Below, in pieces: positions 56,044-64,000 of a DNA stretch of 64,000 nt (within the stretch, counting starts at the first letter, position 1; the number at the start of each line of letters is the position of its first letter). This stretch comes from Chryseobacterium wanjuense (GTDB lineage: Bacteria; Bacteroidota; Bacteroidia; Flavobacteriales; Weeksellaceae). The translations under genes were made by a program, and so were the position numbers. The notes beneath the pieces are model-generated. The model was not told the DNA's origin and did no database searches. It saw only the letters and a program-made list of their open reading frames with translations. The stretch covers positions 2,580,150 to 2,644,149 of the forward strand of contig NZ_FOIU01000001.1 in assembly GCF_900111495.1 (NCBI RefSeq), given 5' to 3'.

Positions 56044-56647
56044 ATGAATAAACAGCAACAGCAAGTCAAGGCTCGTAAAGATTGGCTTAAAATCTATTTA
56101 GAATCGGGGTCTGTAACGAAAACGGCTTTACGTTGTGGAATTGCAAGATCAACACTTCACCGATGGATAAAAAGGTATAAAGAAGAAGGAGAATAAGGAC
56201 TGTCAGATAAGTCAAGACGTCCTAAAACCCTTACCAATACTAAGGTTACAAAAGAAACTGAATCTATTATCCTTGATTTAAGAGAGAAAAAAAGATGGCG
56301 AGCTGCAAGAATCTCAACCCATCTACTCAGAACGGGAACTTCATTATCTGCAATGACTGTTTGGCGGGTACTCTTTAAACACAAAGTTAATCCTGTAGTA
56401 AAAAGACGTAAAAAATCTGATTACAAAAGATACAGCAAGGAAATTCCAGAGGATAGAGTCCAGCCTGATGTTACTAAAATCAGGAATAAGGCTTATCAAT
56501 TTACAGCTATTGATGACTGCACAAGAATTAAAGTTATTAGAGTTTACCCTAATAAAAAAGCAGAAAGTACGATACATTTTTTAGGTGAAATTTTGGATAC
56601 ATTCTATTTTCCTATACAGCATATTCAAACCGATTGGGGTACGGAAT
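56044..56647 (+). pseudogene. IS481-like transposase, nonsense-mutated and truncated
   Basis: From ATG 56044 the frame gives an HTH 'SVTKTALRCGIARSTLHRWIKRYKEEGE', then an in-frame TAA (56194-56196, probably from a CAA Gln codon), then 'GLSDKSRRPKTLTNTKVTKE' and the DDE start 'YQFTAIDDCTRIKVIRVYPNKKAEST', up to 'IQTDWGTE'. There the sequence passes directly into the serine recombinase fragment on the other strand. The rest of the DDE domain and the right end of the element are missing. A possible left terminal repeat is the TGGTGTAAAGTTTAAAACC region near 56020. Confidence 0.85.
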
Positions 56648-57158
56648 TACCATCAATTAATGTCAAATTGATGAAACCTAAAGGAGCTTTACTAGGATAT
56701 CTACCCATAAGTTTTGCCCGTCGAATTCCATTTGCTGTATTCTGAGCTCTTCTTAAATTTTCAGCTTCTGGAACAGCCAAGTAAACAGCAAGCATAACAG
56801 TACTTTCAGGTACAGAAAAATCAATAGGTTGTTCAATAGCCATTGCCACAGTTTTATATTTTCGAAGCAGACCTATCATTTCATAAACGTATTCGACATT
56901 CCGACTAAATCGATCCCATTTGATAAATAAGATATTCTTGTCTTCTCCCGATGATTTCTTTTTAATTTCGGAGAATAATTCTTTCCATCCAGGTCGATTA
57001 AAATTTTTAGCAGAATAATCCTCCCGATAAATTCCTTTGACTTCAATATTGTTGTATTTACAATACTTTAGTAATCTATCCTCCTGTTCAGGTAGTGAGT
57101 AACCTTTTCTTTTTTGTTCGTCCGTACTTACACGGACGTATAAATAGGCTGACTTCAT
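56645..57158 (-). pseudogene. Serine recombinase, N-terminal fragment
   Basis: About 172 residues of a large serine recombinase: 'AYLYVRVSTDEQKRKGYSLPEQEDRL' with catalytic S11, 'SAKNFNRPGWKELF', 'FIKWDRFSRNVEYVYEMI', 'EQPIDFSVPESTVMLAVYLAVPEAENLRRAQNTANGIRRAK', and the start of the Recombinase domain 'GRYPSKAPLGFIN', ending at about 'LIDGN'. The last six codons before the stop come from antisense IS481 DNA. It belongs to the same Bacteroidota integrase family as the C-terminal fragment at 3333-4255 and has the same strand and collinear order. The join would lack only about 50-65 residues. Confidence 0.85.
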
Positions 57159-57379
57159 GTAATTAATGTATTTATTTGATTTACAAATTAATAATATAAA
57201 ATAAGAAGCTGTATATATTATTCTAGTATTGATTTAAATTGTAAATACAGACTCAAATAAATATATTTATAGAGTCAACTCAATTTGATTTCAATTACGG
57301 ATTTCCATAAAAATTTTATATAAAATTGATTTATTTTTGTGTAGATACTATCTCAAATTAACCCTAACTAATACTCATT

Positions 57380-60300
57380 ATGAACACTGCACAAAAAGCA
57401 CCTACTTTAAATAAGTTTACCGAAGAATTAGAAAACTTATTAAAAAAAAGAATTGGAGGGTCAGTAAATTTTAGAGGTATCTACTATCAAATATTATATG
57501 CATCTTATTTAATACTTAACGAGCTTAGAGGAACTTCCGAAAAATCGATAACAATGGAAGGTATTGAGGATATTGACTTAAATACCTCTCAAAATATTCT
57601 TAACGGTCAATTATACACTCAGGTTAAATCATCTGTAAATAAAATGGACGCCGGAAGTTTTTGGGATTTAGGAGTATTACAAAATTTCGCTGAAACTTTT
57701 GAAATTAATCCTAACAGCAAGTTTAAGTTAGTGTATAATATGGAAATTGCTAAAGGAAACCTTCAATCTTTAATGCATAAAAAGGATTTATCTGATTTCT
57801 GGCAGACAAAATTCATCACATTAAAATACAATATAAACTATAATGATTTATTATCAAATATCTCATTTGAATATAAAACATCGACAGAACTGTTCAATGA
57901 TATTCTGATTTCATTATTTAAGGACTGGGGGATAAATAAAGGAACAGAACTTCAATTTTTAAGATCATTATTTTACAATGTCTTTATTTGGTCAAAAAAT
58001 AGAGTTACAGTAACTAATACTGATATTATTGCCCTATTTCAGGATATAAAAGACTCTTACTCTAAAGCACCTATTAATAATGCGATATTAAATAATTGGA
58101 TCATCAAAGTTTCATATGATATTACTGAAAGTCATAATGCAGAAGATTTTTATGATGGAAAAGCAGCAAGACCCGCTCATATCAAATTAGGATTACCTGT
58201 AAAAAGAAAGATTTGGCAAAAAAAAGTTTATGATAGTGTATTTGAATCAGATGTTACTGTGATTAGATCTTCAAGTGGACAAGGAAAATCTACCTTAGCG
58301 TGGCAAACGGGATATGATCAAAAAGAAAAAAACAATTATTCTATCTATGAATTACGAAGCTGTAAGGATTACAATGAAGCTAATTCTATTGCTGAATTTT
58401 TGGAATCTCGAATTCTAATTGGTGAAAAGCCTCTGTTAATTATAGATGGATTAAATACTTTAGTAGAATCGTGGTTTGAAATAGTTTCGATAACAAGAGA
58501 TTTTCATGTAAAATATCTACTTACAACTAGACAAGAAGATTGGTTTCGATTTGGTGCTGACATTTCACGAATTAACCTAACTACCGTTGATATATCACTA
58601 TCAATGGCTGAAGCCAAAGAAATGTTTGAAGAATTAAAAAGAAAAAAGAAAATACATCCGGATATTCAAAAATGGCAACCTGTATGGGAACAGATTCATC
58701 CAAAAGGACTACTGATTGAATACACATATCTTCTCACAAGAGGTCAAATGATAGAAGAACGACTTTCAGCACAAATAAACTATTTATCCAATTCGAAATC
58801 AGCAGGAGCAAAGTTAGAAATATTACGAATGATTTCTCTTGCGGATTGTTTAAATATTAAATTAAAGACAACAAAATTACTTAGTTATGTAAAAACGGAA
58901 ATAGGATTCGAACAAGACCGAGGTGAGTTATTAAATGAATTGGAAAAAGAATATTTCCTAAATTTTGATGGTCATTTTGTAGAAGGCTTACATCCTGTTC
59001 GATCTCAACACTTAAAAGATTTATTGCACAAAAACATACCAATCGAGGAATCCCTTAAAAACCTATTTAAGATTATTACTGATGATTACAAACAGGATTT
59101 CTTTAATAATATTCCTTTTCTACTTGATCAAAACTATAAAAATGAATTTTACGAAACATTAGCAGAAATAGTTTCGGAAGACTCATTAGAAAATATTGTA
59201 GTCGCTGTTGATGGTATTATGCACGCTGAACCGCATCGATATTTGAATGAAAACAGATTAGAATTTGATGAAGCTTATAATATCGGAGGTATAGAATTAT
59301 TTTCCGTAGCTTCTACTCCATTTTCCGAGCTTAATACTTTAGAGGAAATGTCAAACATTCTTGGTGAGCAAGGAGCTAATTTTAAACGATTAGCTGATTT
59401 AAAGAAAAGATTACCTAAATATCAATTTGAAAATTCCGATGTAGTTTTATTTGCAAACGCTTTAAAATTAAATTTACAGAAACGTACTTCAGCCATTATT
59501 TCATATAAAGGTCTTGGCTTTCTGGTAAAATGGTTTAGCCATTTAAAAATAGCCTTTAATATTCCATCAATAAACAACAATATCAGTATTGGCGAACTAA
59601 TAAAAATGGATTTTAGCGAGGCGAAAGAATTAATGTCTTTTTTTAAATTAACTGATCTTATTGGATATAAGGATTTTATAACAAAAAACAAAGAGACGCT
59701 CTTCAGTTATCTTAAAGTCAGCACAAATTCAATTATTGTCGAAGACTCTGGGGATAAGATTAATATTAAATATCTTCTATTTGATCAAGATTCAAAACAC
59801 GCCAATAATTTGAGTGTATCTAGGATTGAGGATGTTTTTGAATTCTTTCCATTCTATGAACAGTATTGTACTGAGGGCTTAATGTTCCCGTTTCCTTCCG
59901 AAGAAATGACTACTACAGTTAGAGATGATTCACGTAAACAAATGACTCCGGCCTCAATTGGGAATTCTTTTGATATTCATCTCAACCAGATCTGGTATAA
60001 TGAAATACAGAAAATGTATTTAGACTCTTCTGCTTACAGTTGGCAAGAGAGAATAATAAACATTAGGAAATTAGCTTTGGAATGGGTTAAAATTGTTACA
60101 AGGATGATAGATGGATTATTAGAAGGCAACAAGAATAAAATTCAAAAAAATGTCACTGAATTACAGCATAAAGGAGAACTTCTTAACAACACTATAAAGC
60201 TTAAGAAAAAATATCCAATTTATAAAAAGTATAATGAAAAGAATAATGCTGTTGAAGGCGAAAAAGAAATAGGCTCTTGGATTAGTTCCCTTACAAATAT

Positions 60301-61264
60301 TAATAGTCAAATATTCAACATTTTCCTACCAAAAAAAGAACAAGACAGAAGAGTGGCATTAATTAATTTCAAAGGTGTTTATTTTGACTTAGAAGCACTG
60401 CAAAATGCGTTTAGAATTATTGAAAATAAAACAATTGCTTATTTTGACTCGGAGAGCATTTGCTTAGAAGAAAATATACATTATGAAAGACTTTATGCTT
60501 CTATTTTATATTATTTATCACAAATCCCGCTAGAAGATAAAATGCCTGTTCCAGTTGGGAGAAAGGCTGTTGAAGAATGGTGGATGAAGGCAAAAAACGC
60601 AAAGCTTGATGATCTCAATCATTCTCTAACAATAATTGAGGCTAGTTCGGATTTTAAATTCAATTATCCTAATGGAATAGAAGAAACTGACACCATTACT
60701 TATTTGACAATTGGAATAATCGATTTTGATTTTTCTGATACTCAGAGCTTGGAAAGTTTATTATTCTCATTAGGTATTTTGAGAGATTTGGATTATCAAT
60801 TTATTACGATTATCAGTGTAAAAGATAATATAGCAGTTAGTGGCTTTAGAATAAATAAAGAACTCATTAACGCTTATGATGACTTAATAACAGGCGCTGA
60901 AAATATTGATATCAATTTTCCGGCACTTCCTGTTGCAATTGAAGAAAAAATAATAAAATATTTGCCTGGAGTTTTACTTCCGGAAAAATCTGTGAACGGC
61001 GATCTAGATAAGAAATTTGAAATTTTGATTACATTATGGAAGTTATCAGAATTTAAAAGACATCTAAATAAAAATTCCTCTATTGAAATGAAATGGTTGA
61101 AAGATCTTAACGTAGAGTCGGAAATTATAAACAGTTTAAATTCTTTAAACATCTCATCCCAAAGCTTTACCAAATTCGTTGAGAGAGGCTTAGAACCAAA
61201 CCATATTTATGAAGTTGAAAGCATAACTAACGAATTATATAAACAAATTACTTCGCATGCATAA
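57380..61264 (+). CDS. Large nuclease-STAND NTPase protein (Avs-like candidate defence protein)
   Basis: A 1294-residue protein. The N-terminal domain has 'GGSVNFRGIYYQILYASYLIL', 'EGIEDIDL' (about 60-66) and 'YTQVKSS' (about 79-85), matching DUF4297/Cap4-type PD-(D/E)xK nucleases (E...D...QVK). A P-loop NTPase follows with Walker A 'SSSGQGKST' (about 298-306), Walker B 'PLLIIDGLN' (about 351-359) and 'LLTTRQEDW' as a STAND-type sensor. About 800 helical residues complete the protein and would serve as the sensor. This nuclease-STAND-sensor plan is that of Avs and related phage-protein sensors. It heads the second defence island. Confidence 0.75.
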   Translation: MNTAQKAPTLNKFTEELENLLKKRIGGSVNFRGIYYQILYASYLILNELRGTSEKSITMEGIEDIDLNTSQNILNGQLYTQVKSSVNKMDAGSFWDLGVLQNFAETFEINPNSKFKLVYNMEIAKGNLQSLMHKKDLSDFWQTKFITLKYNINYNDLLSNISFEYKTSTELFNDILISLFKDWGINKGTELQFLRSLFYNVFIWSKNRVTVTNTDIIALFQDIKDSYSKAPINNAILNNWIIKVSYDITESHNAEDFYDGKAARPAHIKLGLPVKRKIWQKKVYDSVFESDVTVIRSSSGQGKSTLAWQTGYDQKEKNNYSIYELRSCKDYNEANSIAEFLESRILIGEKPLLIIDGLNTLVESWFEIVSITRDFHVKYLLTTRQEDWFRFGADISRINLTTVDISLSMAEAKEMFEELKRKKKIHPDIQKWQPVWEQIHPKGLLIEYTYLLTRGQMIEERLSAQINYLSNSKSAGAKLEILRMISLADCLNIKLKTTKLLSYVKTEIGFEQDRGELLNELEKEYFLNFDGHFVEGLHPVRSQHLKDLLHKNIPIEESLKNLFKIITDDYKQDFFNNIPFLLDQNYKNEFYETLAEIVSEDSLENIVVAVDGIMHAEPHRYLNENRLEFDEAYNIGGIELFSVASTPFSELNTLEEMSNILGEQGANFKRLADLKKRLPKYQFENSDVVLFANALKLNLQKRTSAIISYKGLGFLVKWFSHLKIAFNIPSINNNISIGELIKMDFSEAKELMSFFKLTDLIGYKDFITKNKETLFSYLKVSTNSIIVEDSGDKINIKYLLFDQDSKHANNLSVSRIEDVFEFFPFYEQYCTEGLMFPFPSEEMTTTVRDDSRKQMTPASIGNSFDIHLNQIWYNEIQKMYLDSSAYSWQERIINIRKLALEWVKIVTRMIDGLLEGNKNKIQKNVTELQHKGELLNNTIKLKKKYPIYKKYNEKNNAVEGEKEIGSWISSLTNINSQIFNIFLPKKEQDRRVALINFKGVYFDLEALQNAFRIIENKTIAYFDSESICLEENIHYERLYASILYYLSQIPLEDKMPVPVGRKAVEEWWMKAKNAKLDDLNHSLTIIEASSDFKFNYPNGIEETDTITYLTIGIIDFDFSDTQSLESLLFSLGILRDLDYQFITIISVKDNIAVSGFRINKELINAYDDLITGAENIDINFPALPVAIEEKIIKYLPGVLLPEKSVNGDLDKKFEILITLWKLSEFKRHLNKNSSIEMKWLKDLNVESEIINSLNSLNISSQSFTKFVERGLEPNHIYEVESITNELYKQITSHA

Positions 61265-61655
61265 TTAAAATTTAAAAGGTTCTAAATACAACGTGAAACT
61301 AACTATTTTCAAATTCAATAAAAAATTATTAAAAGTTATCTCTAGAAACTAAAGAAGAAAGCTACAAAGATTTGCATCAATGAGATTTAACCCAACCGTG
61401 GTTTAAAGAAAAAAATAACAGCAATATCTAGTTAGAATTTTCTGAATTTTCCGGAGTTTTTCTTTAATCAATAAATGTGTTTAAAAGCAATCGTACAATC
61501 AAAGTGAAGAAAATTTAACAATAGAAATATATTTTAATTATTTGACATAGTATATAAATAATTAGCATTATTAATATTCAGTTCCTTAATTGGATACGAA
61601 TATTAAATTGAGTAACATTGTATTTTTTTGAACATTACCATGAAATATCAAATTT
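61265..61655. other. Intergenic region, nothing recognised
   Basis: About 390 AT-rich bases between the STAND gene and the Septu-like pair. TTG and TATTTTTTTG-like motifs near 61616-61631 may be the promoter of the pair; no gene is visible. Confidence 0.4.
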
Positions 61656-62984
61656 ATGATTATAAGTTATACTAAACGAAGTAAAACATATCAATTTTGT
61701 AAGCCATCTGCTGATTACAAAAATGTTTTTACTATAATCGTGGGAAAGAATGGAAGCGGAAAAAGTCGCTTACTAAATGACATAATAAGCAATTTCATTC
61801 CCTCTCATCTTGCCAAAAAAATATCCACGGCAAAAGACGGTTTCTTAATGCGTTCATCTGAGCCAACTAAAGTTCTAGCTGTATCAACTAGCCCCTACGA
61901 TAAATTTCCACTGACACGATCACTGTTCGGATTAAAATTTCCCGAAGGCAATTATTCTTACATCGGAATAAGAGAGATTCGTTCATCAGATTTTTCTTTA
62001 GGTTTTATTTCTAAAATTATTAAGGAACTTTTGCATGTAAGATTAAGTAATCCTGAGCAGTTTCATAAAATTATAGACGTATTAGGTTACTTAGGTTATA
62101 ATGGGGAGCTACAAGTTAAATTTGAAACTGTTATATCATCTGCACAAATCCGGCGTTTTTTAGAAAGTCGTAAGACTGAAGATGACTTTAGACATATCTT
62201 TTTCAAAAATAATACAGCACGTATAAATACAGGTTTCTTTGAAACAGGTGAAAAACTTGACTTCGTAAAACTAGAATATTTACAGAAAATATTTATGAGT
62301 TACGAATTTTCCAAATATATGCGATCTCCAACAGTTACGATTAATGCTGATTCTATTGAATTACAAATGGATTTAGAGGACTTATTATTTATTCTTGAAG
62401 CCGGTCTACTGCGACTGAAAGATGTATATATAAGGAAAATTGAAAACAATAGAATTTATCCTATTAATGAAGCCAGTTCAGGAGAGCAATGTATATTCAA
62501 TACTTTTATAGGGATTGCCTGCAAAATTGCTGACAATAGCTTAATTGTCATTGATGAACCTGAAATTTCTTTGCATCCCGCTTGGCAAGAACGATATATA
62601 ACACTTCTAATGGATACTTTCCAACATTATAAAGGTTGTCATTTTATCATTGCGACGCACTCTCCACAATTGGTATCTAAATTATCCAATGAGAACTGTT
62701 ATGTTTTGAAGATGGATGATGGTGAGTTGATGGATGGAGAGTTAATAGCAAACAATTCAGCAGATTTTCAGCTCGCAAATGTTTTTAATACCCCTGGCTT
62801 TAAAAACGAGTATTTAGGTAGGATAGCTTTTTCTATTATTTCTAAAGTGGGAAAAACTAATAAGTTTGACAGTGAAGATCTAGAGAATTTCACAATTATC
62901 CAATCTCAGATCAAGAATATGCAGCATAACGATCCCATCAGAAAATTATTTGATTTAATTAAAGACTTAAAAAGAAATGCCTGA
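61656..62984 (+). CDS. AAA15/ABC-type ATPase, PtuA-like (Septu system)
   Basis: A 442-residue ATPase of the OLD/RecF-like AAA15/21 kind: Walker A 'VGKNGSGKSRLL' (about 28-39), ABC-type signature 'SSGEQCIFNTF' (about 272), Walker B 'SLIVIDEPEISLHP' (about 294-307) and the His switch 'IATHSPQLVSKL'. The following HNH gene overlaps it by 8 bases, so translation is coupled. ATPase plus HNH nuclease is the composition of the Septu (PtuAB) anti-phage system. The length and single ABC-type domain fit PtuA; identity is by family and pairing. Confidence 0.82.
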   Translation: MIISYTKRSKTYQFCKPSADYKNVFTIIVGKNGSGKSRLLNDIISNFIPSHLAKKISTAKDGFLMRSSEPTKVLAVSTSPYDKFPLTRSLFGLKFPEGNYSYIGIREIRSSDFSLGFISKIIKELLHVRLSNPEQFHKIIDVLGYLGYNGELQVKFETVISSAQIRRFLESRKTEDDFRHIFFKNNTARINTGFFETGEKLDFVKLEYLQKIFMSYEFSKYMRSPTVTINADSIELQMDLEDLLFILEAGLLRLKDVYIRKIENNRIYPINEASSGEQCIFNTFIGIACKIADNSLIVIDEPEISLHPAWQERYITLLMDTFQHYKGCHFIIATHSPQLVSKLSNENCYVLKMDDGELMDGELIANNSADFQLANVFNTPGFKNEYLGRIAFSIISKVGKTNKFDSEDLENFTIIQSQIKNMQHNDPIRKLFDLIKDLKRNA

Positions 62985-63633
62985 TATCAATCAACCAGTA
63001 GTTTATACTCCAGCAATCAAAAAACGTATTTTAGGTTTTCTTAGTAAGTCTGATTTAAAAAGTTCAGATTGGTCTGATGATGATATAAAAGATATCCGGA
63101 AGTTCATTCGTGATTATTATAGAAATATAACAAGAAAATGTTTTTATTGCAGAAAGGAGATTTCGCTTCGATCTGTAGATAACTGTCATGTAGAGCATAT
63201 AATCCCCAAAAGTGAACAAATACAATTTATGTTTGAACCAAGAAATCTTTGTGTTGTATGTAGTGATTGTAACATTATAAAAAGCAAAAAAGAAGTTTCC
63301 GGCCAAATTGAAACAGTTACAAAAAATGGAAAGCTCTATACAATGTATCCTAGATCATCAAATGCATTTATAGTTGTTCATCCACATTTTGATAATTATG
63401 ATGATCATATTCATCACTGTGGTGATATTTATATCTCAAAGTCGAAAAAAGGATCATACACAATCCATATTTGTGAACTTAACAGAAAAGTACATGAATA
63501 TGGAATGGATTCAAACCCTTTAACACAATCTGAATTATTTGATATTTTTCATGATATAATGAATTCGGACGATGTTGTACAACAATCTAAATATATGAAC
63601 AAATTAAGGGAACATTTTATTAAAGCGGGATAA
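62977..63633 (+). CDS. HNH endonuclease, PtuB-like (Septu system)
   Basis: A 218-residue protein. Zinc-ligand pairs 'CFYCRKEI' and 'CVVCSDCN' frame the HNH core 'NCHVEHIIPKSEQIQFMFEPRNLCVVC', with the His of 'VEHIIPKS' as general base and the Asn of 'EPRNL'. It starts inside the end of the ATPase gene, so the two form one operon. In Septu the ATPase controls the nuclease, which degrades DNA or tRNA on infection (family knowledge). A late helical region ends at the TAA 63631-63633. Confidence 0.83.
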   Translation: MPDINQPVVYTPAIKKRILGFLSKSDLKSSDWSDDDIKDIRKFIRDYYRNITRKCFYCRKEISLRSVDNCHVEHIIPKSEQIQFMFEPRNLCVVCSDCNIIKSKKEVSGQIETVTKNGKLYTMYPRSSNAFIVVHPHFDNYDDHIHHCGDIYISKSKKGSYTIHICELNRKVHEYGMDSNPLTQSELFDIFHDIMNSDDVVQQSKYMNKLREHFIKAG

Positions 63634-63904
63634 ATAAATTTGGATCATAATTATTTTTATAAGGAGACATAATTTAATGTAGAATATTGCAGGAGCACTA
63701 AAAACTATAGGTTTCCGTTCCAAATTGTTGACCACACAGTCGCATTTTAAAGTTTTTAGATCATATCTTATATAATAAAAAATGGTGATTATGTACTTAA
63801 ATGTACCAGATAACATCCTTATCTAAGTATGAATTTTACTTTTAAATACAAATAAACTAGATCGATCGTAGGCATTTTGCCTTTAATTCAAACATATATA
63901 TAAA

Positions 63905-63927
63905 TTGTAATAGCCACGACTTTATCT
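63905..63927 (-). repeat. 23-bp repeat, copy 2 (inverted partner of 6371-6393)
   Basis: Exact reverse complement of 6371-6393. It lies 270 bases after the Septu-like HNH gene and is followed directly by a small dyad CTGACA (63926-63931) with TGTCAG (63951-63956). The 270 bases before it hold no gene. Confidence 0.85.
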
Positions 63928-63970
63928 GACAGTTAGGGGTTAAAAATAATTGTCAGTTATCCAATATTGT

Positions 63971-63997
63971 CCTTACTTCCAAAAGTAAGGATTTTTT
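63971..63997 (+). terminator. Rho-independent terminator
   Basis: CCTTACTT (63971-63978) pairs with AAGTAAGG (63983-63990) around CCAA and is followed by ATTTTTTG. It would end + strand transcription from the Septu-like operon or an unseen small RNA. Confidence 0.85.
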
Positions 63998-64000
63998 GTT

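Overview
The window looks like a chromosome segment from a Bacteroidota bacterium of the Flavobacteriia, most likely Chryseobacterium or a close relative. The evidence is the low GC content, -7 promoter boxes of the form TAnnTTTG, a fused CcoN-CcoO oxidase, DUF3945/DUF4099 and TopB genes typical of Bacteroidota conjugative elements, and several Weeksellaceae-type conserved proteins. This assignment is inference from gene families; no 16S gene is present.

Layout. Positions 1-3.4 kb are ordinary core genome: an ABC-type metal/cobalamin binding protein end, a GAF protein, a conserved protein, a PhnP-like MBL hydrolase and tRNA-Leu(CAA). From the 3' end of that tRNA the sequence turns accessory. 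The C-terminal part of a tRNA-targeting serine recombinase runs antisense into the tRNA. It is followed by a highly structured non-coding stretch that includes a 6S-like rod RNA candidate. A first defence island (5.4-11.6 kb) holds a Shedu-like DUF4263 nuclease, an ApeA-like HEPN protein, and an IetA/IetS-like AAA ATPase plus subtilisin protease pair in convergent orientation. Next comes a conjugative-element remnant joined to an SOS mutagenesis cassette (11.8-22 kb): TopB, DUF3945 protein, excisionase-like HTH, AlkB, S24 repressor, DinB and a DnaE-type polymerase.

From 23 to 55 kb lies a metabolic/stress region: an exported RidA-like protein, an orphan cbb3 oxidase (CcoNO plus a shortened CcoQ), a large outer-membrane protein whose phosphoesterase domain has lost its catalytic motifs, and a detoxification set (tautomerase, two MDR reductases, Gfo/Idh oxidoreductase, aldehyde dehydrogenase, MBL hydrolase, two near-identical esterases, RclC-like DUF417, pirin, azoreductase with a divergent HxlR regulator, AhpD-like protein). 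Five AraC regulators and a TPR histidine kinase/sigma-54 activator pair sit among them.

From 55.4 to 57.2 kb there is a junk junction: a decayed GNAT acetyltransferase, a broken IS481-like transposase, and the N-terminal part of a serine recombinase of the same family and orientation as the C-terminal part at 3.3-4.25 kb. A second defence island follows (57.4-63.6 kb): a large nuclease-STAND NTPase protein and a Septu-like ATPase/HNH pair. A 23-bp sequence occurs exactly, in inverted orientation, at 6371-6393 and 63905-63927, bracketing almost everything from the ApeA-like gene to the Septu-like genes. The strongest leads for undescribed biology are the integrase apparently split over 52 kb, the 23-bp inverted pair, the 6S-like RNA, the convergent IetAS arrangement and the catalytically dead phosphoesterase-barrel fusion.
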